Source of the DNA: Edaphochlamys debaryana
Lineage: Eukaryota > Chlorophyta > Chlorophyceae > Chlamydomonadales
Length of the DNA stretch: 64,000 nucleotides
Direction of reading: 5' to 3'
Assembly (NCBI GenBank): GCA_016858145.1
Contig: JAEHOE010000006.1
Location: 620,001-684,000, forward strand
This document shows positions 35,744 to 46,200 of the stretch, piece by piece. Below the pieces are notes generated by a model. The model was not told the origin of the DNA, did no database searches, and was given only the letters and a program-made list of their open reading frames with translations. Made by a program: the position numbers and the translations under genes. Numbering within the stretch: the first letter of the stretch is position 1; every line of letters begins with the position of its first letter.

Positions 35744-37956
35744 ATGTCGAGTACCACGAGCGACGCATACTGCGAACAGCCACCTGTCTTTTCGATACTG
35801 AAGCCTGAGCTGCTGACGCTGATACTGAAGAGCGACGATCTGAATGATCGCGATGGACTAGGCTTCCGCGCTGCATGCTCCGCTACCCGATCTGCCTTCG
35901 ACGCGCATCGCGAACGCCTTTGGCTTTCAGACCTAAAAGCATCCCTAAAGACCACGACACATGACGAGATCATCAAGTCCATTCGCGGCTGCCTGGCACG
36001 CGGGCTCCGACCGCGGCGGCTGGCCCTGCTGCTCGGGGACTGGCGCGCTGGAGACCCCCTGCAGCTTGCGTGAGTTGTCAGGTCTGCCGTTTCGAAGGCA
36101 TGGTTCAGGAACGGTAGAGGTGCACTGCGTCTGGCAGCTCTGAAGGGGCCCGGGGGGCGGGGGCGAACAGAGCCCGCTGACGACCGGGAGAGGTGGAGGC
36201 TGCTGACCATTATGCAGCCGTACCGTATGCAGCCTTAGCCTCGAGCCCTTGCCCGGACGTCACCACCCCTGACCTGCCCGCCCCGCTATCGGCCAACCGC
36301 AGGGAGGCAGTGCTCCAGGCCTTTTTCGACGTGACTGCGGAGTCTGGCAGCCCCATGCCCACCTCAGAGCTCGTCATCACGGCGGCCCTGCTCAGCCCCC
36401 CAGTGCTGCAAGCCATCACGGCGGCGCTGCCTGCCCTCTCCAGCCTCACCGTGTACGACATCACGACCGCCACTTTCCCCCATGTGGCGGCGCTGCTGGC
36501 TTGTGGTGTAGCCGGCGACGCCAACTCATGTCAAGGCCCGCAGCCGTTGGTGGCAGCTCTTCATGAGTTGTGCCTTCGTGACTCATACGCCCGCTCCGCG
36601 CCCCTGCCTCCCATGGGCCCCCTCCTCCGGGATGCGGCACAGCTGAGGGTTCTGGAGGTGCACATGCAGACACGTGATGCACATGATGACGCGCATGCGA
36701 TAGCGCGCCTCACGCAGCTTGAGGGGCTGCGCGTGATGGGCGGTCGGGAGGAAGATCAACGGCTCGGAGCGGCCCTGCTGGCGTACCCAGTGCCGGAGCT
36801 AACCCGCCTGACCAGCCTCAGCCTGGGCGTGCCGGACGGGACCGTTGTCAGCCCGACGTCTTTGACGGCGCTGCGGGGGCTGCAAGATCTCTACCTCATG
36901 TGGGCGGTGCTGGACACGACGGGGCTGGAGGCGCTCACGGCCCTCACGCACATCCACGTGGGGTCCCTCGCCCTCCCTACGCCTGAGGGCGGCGCGGCAT
37001 CCGCCCGACCCGACTGGCGCTCCCTCAAGCTCCCGCCCCGGCTGGAGCAGCTGGACCTGCACAGCAGCGAGGTTCCCCTGGAGCTGGTCAGCCACGTCCG
37101 CAAGGAGAGCCGGCGGCCGGACTGCCGCGAGTATGCGGTCAACATGAGCGTGGGGGGCCTGGTGCTGAGCAGCGGAACTCACATCGTCGCGAGCGAGGGC
37201 ACGCTCAAGGCCAAGGGCGAGGCGTCCCTCTGCAACGCCCTGAGCTTCCTGTACTGCGACTGCGACCCTGTACGGATCACCGCCGCCATGCCGGCGGGCC
37301 GGCGCTGGCTCAAGCCGTGCCCCACCGGCACAGGCAGCCACGAGCGCTGGCTGCGGGCGATACGGCCGTTGGAGCCCTCTGCCCTGACCCTGACCAACAT
37401 CGCGCTGAGCACGGACGACCTGAGGGCCATCGCCAAGCTTCACCGGCTCGAGGTGAGCGCGGCCCTGGCTACCGGCTGCCGGTGCCCAAGGGGCGGGGCA
37501 CCAGCGCATGCGCGGCCGCCCTCCTGCGCACCTACCCGTGTCATGGCAACTGTCGCCGGGCGCCCTGAGCACCCTGAAACCTCATGCTTCGCCTTCCTCC
37601 CGGCCGCACCACAGACGCTGGAGCTCCGCAGCTGTAGCTTCCCCGTGTACAGCCTGCCCGTGCTGTACGGCCTCCCCAGCCTGAGCGAGCTGACGCTGGA
37701 CATACGGGGGTGGTTCCCTGAGAATCAGCACGAGATCAACAGCGACAGCAGTGACGACGATGAGGAGGTCGGCTGGGTGCCGGCCGGGGCGTCGGGCGCG
37801 CTGGTGGCCTTTCTGCACCGCTTCAACGGGGATGTGGTCGTGGAAGGCAGTAGCGAGCACTGGGCGTACGACGTGAACGTGATGGTGGTGGAGGCGGGGC
37901 TGGAGAGCAGCCTCGAGTGGCGCAACCCGGAGTGGGACTTCGACGACGTGGACTGA
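35744..37956 (+). CDS. Leucine-rich-repeat protein, possibly F-box-like (3 exons, one junction unresolved)
   Basis: Family not firmly identified. Exon 1 (35744-36069) encodes MSSTTSDAYCEQ and a helical N-terminal segment, LKPELLTLILKSDDLNDRDG to FRAACSATRSAF and LWLSDLKASL, resembling an F-box-like module. The main exon (about 36218-37452) and exon 3 (37615-37956) encode irregular leucine-rich repeats such as LTRLTSLSLG, LRGLQDLYLM, LTALTHIHVG, LETLELRSCSF and LPSLSELTLDI, with an acidic SDSSDDDEE stretch near the end. The best donor (36070, GTGAGT) and best acceptor (before 36218, TATGCAG) differ by one base in phase; an acceptor at 36246 would fit but is weak. The 37453-37614 intron keeps frame if retained. 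If F-box holds, it would be a ubiquitin-ligase adaptor; that is inference. Confidence 0.6.
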
Positions 37957-39039
37957 CCCGGGCTGACCTGGGCGGACCTGCACGGCGCAGCATTTGGGGA
38001 TGGGTGGGGGTACCGTCCCTGGGCGCTTGGCATGTATGGAAGGAGCGATGGGAATGGATGCATGGGCAGACACGGGCCTATCCGTGGGTATGCCTGCGTG
38101 GGCGCGGCATAGCCTTCACGGGAGTGGATAACATAGATGCCAGTGAGCCAGGGCGCTTGGTCATAGATTCTTGGGAAGGGGCCATGATGTGTGATGCAAT
38201 GTTAGGGATTGGACAAGAGCTGCATGCGCGCTTGATTGATGCGATGCGTCGCTTGTGGGTGCTGGTCTGGGTGAACTGGTTGATGCTCAGGACGAACTAG
38301 AGGTGCGTGCGTTCAAGCGGTGCGGGGTCCACAGTCGGCTATGCTCCATGCGGACCATGCCGTCTATCTAACATGGCCTGGCGTGTTCGGATGGCATATG
38401 CCTCTGACCAGGTGTGCAGACGTGCGTTGGGTCTTAGGTTTCAGCGCTCACCAGGACTAAGTATCGGTTTAAGAGCGGGACCTGGCTGGTTGAGTTGCAC
38501 CTATACATCTGGTGGGCGAGCAGGATTGTCCTTGACTCAGTATTGCAGAGAAGCCCTCCCGCCTGCTCCCTCCGCCGTTGATGTTTGAGATCGGGGAGTG
38601 CATGAGACTGTGTGTGGCAGGGGTGCTGTTGCGGGCAGGGGTGAGGGCGCAGGACAACGGGACGCAACGGGCGGGCCGGAGGCGCGTGTCGGCCTCGCGG
38701 CAGTTGCTTCACACATCAGGACGGTATGGGCGCGCGTGCATAATGCCGTTGTTTGACCGCAGTACCGGTGCACACTCCACTTCTTGATGCGAGTGCCTTG
38801 CGTGTGCTAGCGTTGACTTATGCTGCGCTCCCAGGCAGTCCCAGGCGCAGTCGACTCCTCAGGATCGGAGGAAACGGCCGACTGGTTGTCGGGCTAGTCG
38901 GGCGGGACATACCGAATTCATTACCCTTCTGTTGCGCACTTGCCAATACTAGACTCTACGCGCATTGCAGTCCCAGTCACGTACTGACTACTTGAAGCTC
39001 GGGCGCCTCGGCGAGCGTTGAAGCGACACACTGCCAAGA
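37957..39039. other. 1.1 kb intergenic, no gene recognised
   Basis: 3' region of the LRR gene and 5' region of the ABCG gene. AT content is somewhat higher than in neighbouring introns. No domain, repeat or clear promoter motif was recognised. Confidence 0.4.
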
Positions 39040-42000
39040 ATGTCTTCGCACTACTTGCACGCAGCGGGATTAGCGATAGAGTGGAACAGCCTCTCAGTGA
39101 CTGTAGTGGACAGGGCGAGCGGCGACAAGAAGCAAATCCTGAGAGGCGTGGATGGCGTCGCTCTACCTGGACGTATGCTAGCTATCATGGGCCCAAGTGG
39201 TGCGGGCAAGAGCACCCTGGTAAGTGGTCACGGGGGGCTTTAGCATCGGTCGCTGCCGCGGCAGTTGGCCTGCAATCATGCTTCCATCGTGCTGACACCA
39301 CGCACCACCCAAACGCCCGTCCGTTGGAGTGCAGCTGGATGAGCTGGCATGCAACAACAACAACCGGGGCGCCAGCAGCGAGGGCAGCGTCCTGGTGGAC
39401 GGCCAGCCCCGCAGTGCGCGGTCCTTCCGGGCGCTGTCGTGCTACGTACAGCAGACGGACGCGCTGCTGTCCAGCGGCACGGTGGGCAGCAGGGGCCTCG
39501 CGGGGGGTTTCACGGGAGGGGCATGTGGCGGGAAGCAAGGGAGATGAGGGTTGTGGGCTTCGACTTGACCTCCGCCCCTGTCCAAGGGGAGACTGTCCTG
39601 TCCACCCCTGTCGTTGCTTGCCACCAAACCCTGCCGTCGCCCTCCGCCCCTGGCCAGGTTCGAGAGGTCCTGCTGACGTCAGCTCTGCTTCGCCTGCCGT
39701 ACAGCATCCCACTGTCACAGAAGCGCGAGGTGGTGGAGGAGACCATCAGGGAGCTGGTGCGGCACACAGGGGCTGGGGGCCACCCCTTCTTGCGTGCTTG
39801 CGTGCTTGGGTGGTGAAGCCTAGCGGCAGGGGAGGGTTGGTACGTCCTCTTTGGCTCCGTGCTCCACCCTCGCTGACAGGTCCCCCCCACCCCCCCAGGA
39901 CCTGGTCAGCTGTGCGGACACAATGATTGGCGATGAGTCTGTCGGGCTCAAGGGCATCAGCGGGGGACAGGTGCGTCCAGGGGAGCCTCGCTGTCGCAGC
40001 ATGGCTTCCAGGGCTGTTGCTGCTGCTCCGCCGCCGCGGCCAGCCCGGACGGTACCCCTCCCGCCCTCTCATGGGACACCTCCTCTATACACCTCATGGG
40101 CCCCTGCACCTGCCAAACCCTCACAGAAGCGGCGCGTGAGCGTGGGCGTTGAGCTGGTCAAGGTGGGGGCGTGGGAGGACGGGGGGGGGAGAGGGTTTGC
40201 GGGTAGATGGGTGGGATGCCCATGTGTTTCGACACGCGTGGGTGGCACACCAGGGATGGGGTACGCGTATGGTTTTGCGTACACGCTGGTCGCGGTGCGC
40301 GCGGCTTGCGGCGGCAGGATGTGAGGGGGGCCCGAGGGGTTGAGGGGGGCCCGAGCAGGGGTAGCAAATGAGCCGGGAAAATAGCTCAGCAGGCTCCGTG
40401 CTTGCATGGCCCCGGGCTGACCGACCTCCTCTCCCCTGCTCCCCACCTTTCTCCCCAGGACCCGCGGGTTCTGTTCCTGGACGAGCCGTCCTCGGGTCTG
40501 GACAGCGAGGCCGCACTGGGGGTCATGAGCGCTCTGTCGCGCCTGGCGCGGAGGGGGCGCACCGTGGTGCGTGGGGACAGGGACAGGGGCCTGGGACGGA
40601 AGGGGCCGGGGGAGGGGCCAGGGACAGGGCTGGGACGGAGGGTTGCGTTCGGGCCAATGCGGGAGGAGTACGGTGACGGGCCTGCATACCGTACGGTACC
40701 AGCAAAGCATGCCACCTGGCGCTCTGCTTGCTTGAGCCTTCCCGCCTCTTCATTCCCCTGCCGCCACCCCCAGGTGGCGACCATCCACCAGCCCAACTCG
40801 GTGAGGGGGGCAGAGGCTGGAGCGCGTCAGGAGGGGGTGCTGTTGCTAGGCCGCCTTGGGTCAGCAGCCCAGACGCATGGCTGCTCCTGCCCATTAACGC
40901 ACCTGCCCCCTGCGCTCCCCTCGCCCCCTGCCCCTGCGCCCCTGCTCCCGCAGATGATCCTGGACACCTTCGACGACTTCATCCTGCTTGCCGGGGGCCG
41001 CACGGCGTACGGCGGCAGCTGGAGCGACGCCATTCCCTTCTTCGACCGCGCGGGCTTCGAGTGAGTGAGGGGGCGCAGGGGGCGCGGAGTCAAAGCCAGC
41101 GGGCCAGTTACGAACGCTCTCACACGGTCTTCCGCAGCGCGGCGTGATCACCTTTCCCCGCCCCGGTCAGCCGCTCCCTGCCCGACCCAACCCCAGGTGC
41201 CCCGCCTACAAGTGCCCCACCGACTACTTTATGACCGTGGTGGTGCGGGAGGAGGCGGCGGCCGTGGACGCCCTGGTGGCGGCGTACGACAAGGTACCGT
41301 ACGGCACATGCACACACACACGCACAGTGTGGCTCCCTCACCAGCGGCCGCGGCCGTGCGTGGGAAGCTGCGGGTGCGGCGGGTGCTTGTGTTGGCCTAC
41401 CTTATGATGGCCTGTGTGTCCTTTCATGCCCGCAGGAGCGACCCGCGCTGCTGCAGCAGCAGCGGGAGGCGGTGGGGCGGCCGGGCGGCGCCAGCGCTGG
41501 CTCGGGTCGCCTCACTCTGGACATCGAGGCTGGGGCGGGGGCGGGGGCGGGGGCGCCTGGGGTCCAGGCACGCGGCGGCGCTGAGGCCGGGAGCGAGGCC
41601 CGGCCTGGGGGCGACGCGGCGGCCCGGGTGGCACCATTCGAGGCGGAGGGGGCCGCCGGCACGGCCGGAGCGGCCAAGGCTGCCGGGGCGCCGTTATGGT
41701 ACCAGGTGCGCGGGGGTCGGGGCAAGGGTAACGAAGGGCAGGGTAGGAGCTTGACCGCGGTTGAGCTGCGCGCCAGTCCTCTAGATCCCCGTGCCTCATC
41801 CCCCCCCTGCACCGTGTGGCCCTGACCCCACCCTCAGATTGCGGTGCTGTCGCTTCGCTACTGGCGCTCCTGGATCCGCAACCCCGTGCTCATGGCCTCG
41901 GAGCTCGTGCAGTACATCTTCCTCGGAATCTTCCTCGGAGCCATGTACTGCAGGTGCGAAGCCGTACGGCCCGTGCCGCCTGCAACCCTGCATGTAGCGC

Positions 42001-43893
42001 CATCTCCCACACGCGCACGTGCCACTGAACGTACCACGCCCTCGCCCGGCCCCCTCGCCCCCAGGTTCAACAACGTCATGGGCGAGGGCGACTTCGACCG
42101 CTCCTCCTGCATCTTCTTCTCCCTGGCCATCCTGGTGAGCCCGACAGCGGGCGCCAGGCGGGCCTGGGCCACGCATGGAAAGATCGCGGGGCAAAGGACA
42201 GGCAGGCGAGAGGGTCCCATGCAGATGGGACAAGCGAGGACTAGTGGTGAAGAGTGCATGGCTCAGGGTTGTTGAGACCCTGGTGACGGACCTCAACCTG
42301 CTGCTGTTGCCGCCCTGCCCGCCCTCCTACCCCTTCGTGCCAGTGCTTCACGCCCTCGTACACCGCCATCACCAACTGGGGCGCGGAGCGGTAGGTGCGG
42401 CACGTGGGGCCGGTGGGAAGGAAGGCCCGGTGGCGGGGCCTGGGGTGTAGGGGCTTGGCACGGGCTAGCGTCGTCCTACCCTCCACACTCCAATCACAAC
42501 ATCACACCCTCAATCCCTGCTTTGCCCGTTGTCCCCCTCCACGCACCGCCCTTGTTTGGTTTCCTCGCGCAGCGTCCTCCTGAAGCGCGAGGTGGACCAG
42601 GGGCTGTACCCGCTGTTCGCCTACTACGTGGCCCGCTACTCGGTCATCGTGCCCTTCGAGCTGCTGCAGTGCCTGCTCTTCCTGGCCATCATGTACTTCT
42701 TCGCGGGCTTCTACCCCGCCGCCGTCAACTTCTTCACCTTCATGGCCGTGTTCGGCATGTTCCAGGTGGGCAGGCTCCAGGGGGCTGCCAGGTAGGCGCG
42801 TAGGGGTTGCTTGAGGGTTGGCTGGTAGGGTGGTAGGGTTTGGCCCAAAGTTCCGACACCTCCACGACTGAGGCCCCTGACAGTTGGTTGCCCTGCCCAT
42901 GTCGCCCGACCCGTTGCGTGCCCGCCCGCCCCCCTCTGCCCGCTGCTCGCTGCTGCCAGGTCATATCTGAGGGCATCGGGGCCTGCTGCGCGGTGGCCTG
43001 CAAGAGCATCACGGGCGGCATCGTGCTGGCGACCCTGGTGCTGCTGCTGCTCTTTGCATTCAGCGGCTTCCTCATCGTCAAGGTGGGAAGGGGCAACGCA
43101 TGTGTGCCACAGCCCACTATGCCTCCGCACACAGTGCCAGACCCCAAACAATCAGAGGGAAGGCTCACCGACAGTACTGTGTGCCGCCCGCTCGCTCCAC
43201 CTGTCTCGGCCACCCGTGTGCGCAGACCCCAGTATACTTTGTGTGGCTCCAGAAGACCACCTACTTTACGTGAGGTAAGTGTGTGGCGTACACACGTGAT
43301 TCCCGATTGGGGCTGCATCCCGGTCCGGGTCCTGGGCCTGCCGTTATCCTGTTTTGTCTTGGTTAAGGCCCCTGCGACGCGTCGCTGCCCGTGCTACCTA
43401 CCTCACTATGCTGATCTGTGCCCCTTCTTTTGTGTGCCCGCCCCTTCGCTCGCCACGATTACGCAGTGCGCAGGGAGGCGGCATGGGGACGTATGGCCTG
43501 GTGTCGAGACTAGGAGGGCAGGCGTTAAGCTGGACCACGTGGACCAATGCCCCACTCGCTTTAACGGCCCCCAACACGGCCACCCTTACTTGCGCGGCCT
43601 GCTGGCCGTGCCCCGACCCACTCCGCCCCGGCCCTCCCTCACACTGCCGTCCTCCTCTGCCCCCATAACGCAGGTACGCCTACACCTCCCTGGTGGAGCT
43701 GGAGCTGTCCTCCATCACCCTGACGGACCCTGCGACGGGCCAGACGGTCCCGGGCATGCAGGCCTTCCCGCAGCAGATCAAGACGAGTCTGTCGTACGCG
43801 GAGAACATCTGGATCCTGTTTGCTCAGTTCGGCGGCATGGAACTGATCAAGATTGCGCTCTTCTACGTGACGTACTGGACGGGCATGATGTAG
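39040..43893 (+). CDS. ABC transporter, ABCG (White/WBC) half-size (17 exons, 651 aa)
   Basis: Half-transporter of the ABCG subfamily, nucleotide-binding domain first, membrane domain second; it must dimerise. Exons: 39040-39219, 39335-39481, 39658-39756, 39899-39970, 40126-40161, 40459-40566, 40774-40800, 40954-41060, 41197-41293, 41436-41705, 41838-41953, 42065-42134, 42344-42390, 42573-42765, 42960-43082, 43226-43269, 43674-43893. NBD: Walker A GPSGAGKST (51-59), Q-loop CYVQQTDALL, signature ISGGQKRRV (about 162-170), Walker B VLFLDEPSSGLDS (182 on), H-loop His219. A CPAYKCPTDYFM motif follows, as in ABCG proteins, then a Gly/Ala-rich linker of about 90 residues (292-381). Membrane helices lie within 382-651. 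Substrate cannot be predicted; plant and algal ABCGs export lipids, hormones or wall precursors. Confidence 0.93.
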
Positions 43894-44343
43894 GATGCGA
43901 TGGTTACAGCAGGAACCGCCTCCTGATGTAGGCGGCGGCATGATGGGGTGGCTGCGGTTCCTGCTCACATTGGTCGCGTGCACGCTCCCGTGACGGCGGC
44001 CATGTTACGTGCGTTTGCGTCTGGAGCCCCGCATATGCTGACTGTCACAGTAGCTAAGAGGCCCGGTGGGCCGGTCCTGCAGTACATATCTGTTGGGGAA
44101 GTCGTACTCATGCTGGACGGTCTCTGAATCTGACATGGGGCCTCTGGGACCAATCTATCTGGCCCTTTCGTCCCGTACATATCCGTCAGCATTTGGCAAG
44201 TACTTGCGTTGGGGGCAGGGGTGACCAGGAGGGTGACCGGGCGTGGGGTGGTGTGAGGGGCGGCAGGGGAAATGGGCGGTGAGCATGACAGAAGCTGAGG
44301 AACGTGTAATTGATCCCGTCTATTCCCCAAGTCACGGCATGGT
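43894..44343. other. Intergenic between ABCG and H2A-1
   Basis: 3' UTR of the ABCG gene with a TGTAA at 44305-44309, about 410 bases past its stop. No other feature recognised. Confidence 0.5.
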
Positions 44344-44359
44344 GGTGTTGAGAAACACC
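44344..44359 (-). terminator. Histone 3' stem-loop, H2A-1
   Basis: GGTGTTTCTCAACACC on the minus strand, about 54 bases past the H2A stop. Confidence 0.9.
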
Positions 44360-44412
44360 GGGTTTGCCTTGGGGGTGGCACACACTGAGGCCACCGTGCC
44401 TGGGCGAGGCGC

Positions 44413-44805
44413 TTAGGCAGAGCCCTCCTCGCCCTTGCCGCCCTTGGACTTCTTGGGCAGCAGCACGGCGTGGATGTTGGGCAGCACACCACCCGAGGCG
44501 ATGGTCACCTCGCCCAGCAGCTTGCCCAGCTCCTCGTCGTTGCGGATGGCCAGCTGGATGTGGCGGGGGACGATGCGGTTCTTCTTGTTGTCGCGGGCGG
44601 CGTTGCCGGCCAGCTCCAGCACCTCGGCGGTCAGGTACTCCAGCACGGCGGCCAGGTACACTGGGGCGCCAGCACCGATGCGCTCGGCGTACTTGCCCTT
44701 CTTCAGGTAGCGGGCGATGCGGCCCACGGGGAACTGCAGGCCAGCCTTGGAGCTGCGGCTCACGGCCTTCTTGCCGGCGGTCTTGCCCTTGCCACGGCCG
44801 GCCAT
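44413..44805 (-). CDS. H2A: Histone H2A, copy 1 (intronless)
   Basis: Core histone, 130 codons plus stop. Starts [20 protein letters not shown], has the histone fold [20 protein letters not shown], the acidic-patch region [16 protein letters not shown] and the tail [16 protein letters not shown]. There is no SQ(E/D)-phi C-terminal motif, so it is not H2A.X, and no H2A.Z signature. Divergent from H2B with about 318 bases between starts. Confidence 0.98.
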   Translation of the reverse strand: MAGRGKGKTAGKKAVSRSSKAGLQFPVGRIARYLKKGKYAERIGAGAPVYLAAVLEYLTAEVLELAGNAARDNKKNRIVPRHIQLAIRNDEELGKLLGEVTIASGGVLPNIHAVLLPKKSKGGKGEEGSA

Positions 44806-45123
44806 GGTGACGAGTAACTTGGGGTGTAGGGGTCGGAGACGAGGGGAGCGTGGGTACAGATGCTACGTAGAGAGCTCTTGTTCTGTGGCAAGTGGCAGAG
44901 CAAGGGGGCCTTGTAGGTCGTCGCGCAGGGCCCGGCAACACCGCGGGCCGAGCGTACGGCAGGTGGTTGCTCCCCACCGACTCCGCAACGGTCGCAGGCG
45001 CTAGCGCTTCCATAAGAGGCACTCAATCGCTGCAGCAGAGGTTATCGCACTCTCTCCTCGCTCTTCTACACATACACGTGCTCACCAGCTCGCGAGACTC
45101 CTCGCTTGCACTCAGTCGTCGCC
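44806..45123. promoter_or_regulatory. Divergent H2A/H2B promoter, copy 1
   Basis: Shared promoter. CATAAGAGG at 45011-45019 is a TATA-like box about 105 bases before the H2B start. For H2A only a weak CTACAAGG is seen on the minus strand. Confidence 0.65.
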
Positions 45124-45597
45124 ATGGCCCCCAAGAAGGACGAGAAGCCCGTTGCCGCCGAGGCTGCCGACGCCCCCAAGGCTGAGGCCAAGCCCAAGGC
45201 TGAGAAGAAGGCCAAGAAGGCGGCCGCTCCTAAGAAGGAGAAGAAGGCCAAGAAGGAGAAGCCCGCCGGCGAGGGTGCCGAGGGCGCTGAGAAGAAGAAG
45301 GGCAAGAAGAAGGCCAGCAAGGTGGAGACCTACAAGCTGTACATCTACAAGGTGCTCAAGCAGGTGCACCCCGACACCGGCATCAGCTCCAAGGCTATGT
45401 CGATCATGAACAGCTTCATCAACGACATCTTTGAGAAGGTCGCCACCGAGGCGTCCAAGCTGAGCCGCTACAACAAGAAGCCCACCGTCACCTCCCGCGA
45501 GATCCAGACGGCTGTGCGCCTGGTGCTGCCCGGCGAGCTGGCCAAGCACGCCGTGTCGGAGGGCACCAAGGCCGTCACCAAGTTCACCTCGGGCTAA
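45124..45597 (+). CDS. H2B: Histone H2B, copy 1 (intronless)
   Basis: Core histone of 157 aa. The start is the ATG in GCCATGGCC ([13 protein letters not shown]); an upstream in-frame ATG at 45106 is not conserved in copy 2 and is ignored. The N-terminal tail is long and Lys/Ala/Glu-rich ([20 protein letters not shown]), as in algal and plant H2B. The fold runs from [20 protein letters not shown] to [20 protein letters not shown]. The C-terminal Lys of AVTKF is the conserved ubiquitination-site region. Confidence 0.98.
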   Translation: MAPKKDEKPVAAEAADAPKAEAKPKAEKKAKKAAAPKKEKKAKKEKPAGEGAEGAEKKKGKKKASKVETYKLYIYKVLKQVHPDTGISSKAMSIMNSFINDIFEKVATEASKLSRYNKKPTVTSREIQTAVRLVLPGELAKHAVSEGTKAVTKFTSG

Positions 45598-45643
45598 GCG
45601 CCTCACCAATCCGCCCCGCCCAACGCGGTGCAACCAACAACCC

Positions 45644-45659
45644 GGTGTTTCTCAACACC
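45644..45659 (+). terminator. Histone 3' stem-loop, H2B-1
   Basis: GGTGTTTCTCAACACC about 46 bases after the H2B stop. Confidence 0.9.
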
Positions 45660-45705
45660 ACCACTATGCTGGATGGGAGGGGGGGTTTGCGTGCGAGGAG
45701 GGCAG

Positions 45706-46200
45706 CCACGGGAGAGCCGGACACGCGGGCCATGTAGCGCTTTCAGGTCAATAGGAGCGGTGCCCAGCCGGTCACGGGGTTTTTTGGCTCCACGGTTGGC
45801 TTCAACGCGGAGGCCCGGGAGTCGAGGAGCGGCACGAACGCGGGCAGGGCGCGGGGCGGCAGCGGCGGGGGCACGGGCAGCATCGGACACGCGGGGCCCC
45901 GTGGGTCGTCGCCCTTCGCCTTCGCCCGCTCCTCGCCGCGGCCCCGCGGGGCTTCGCTGCCGCCTTCGCGCTCATCAAAGGTAGAGCTGGCTGGCGCTAC
46001 TTATGCTTCAACAGCTGCTGCAGCTTCAACAGAGCAGCGACCGGGTCCGCCCAAGACCAATCGCACGCGCGGTGTAACGCTCAAACCTCAGGCCCTCACA
46101 CGCTCTTCGCGCCTCGTTGAAGCTTGGTGCCCCGCCCACAGCCGCCCTCTGCAGCTTCAGTGCAGGCCAGCCCATAGCGTTCCTCCCACATCGCCTCGCC
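45706..46200. other. Intergenic, KCS-B 5' region
   Basis: No gene recognised. The last bases before the ATG (CGCCTCGCC or similar) are shared with KCS-C. No clear TATA box. Confidence 0.4.

Larger units (their letters stand above)
44330..45705. repeat. Segmental duplication, H2A-H2B block, copy 1
   Basis: Nearly identical to about 56349-57715. The main difference is an 8-base indel in the H2A leader, so the offset changes from 12018 at H2A to 12010 at H2B. Coding differences are silent apart from one Ala/Gly change in H2B. Confidence 0.9.
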
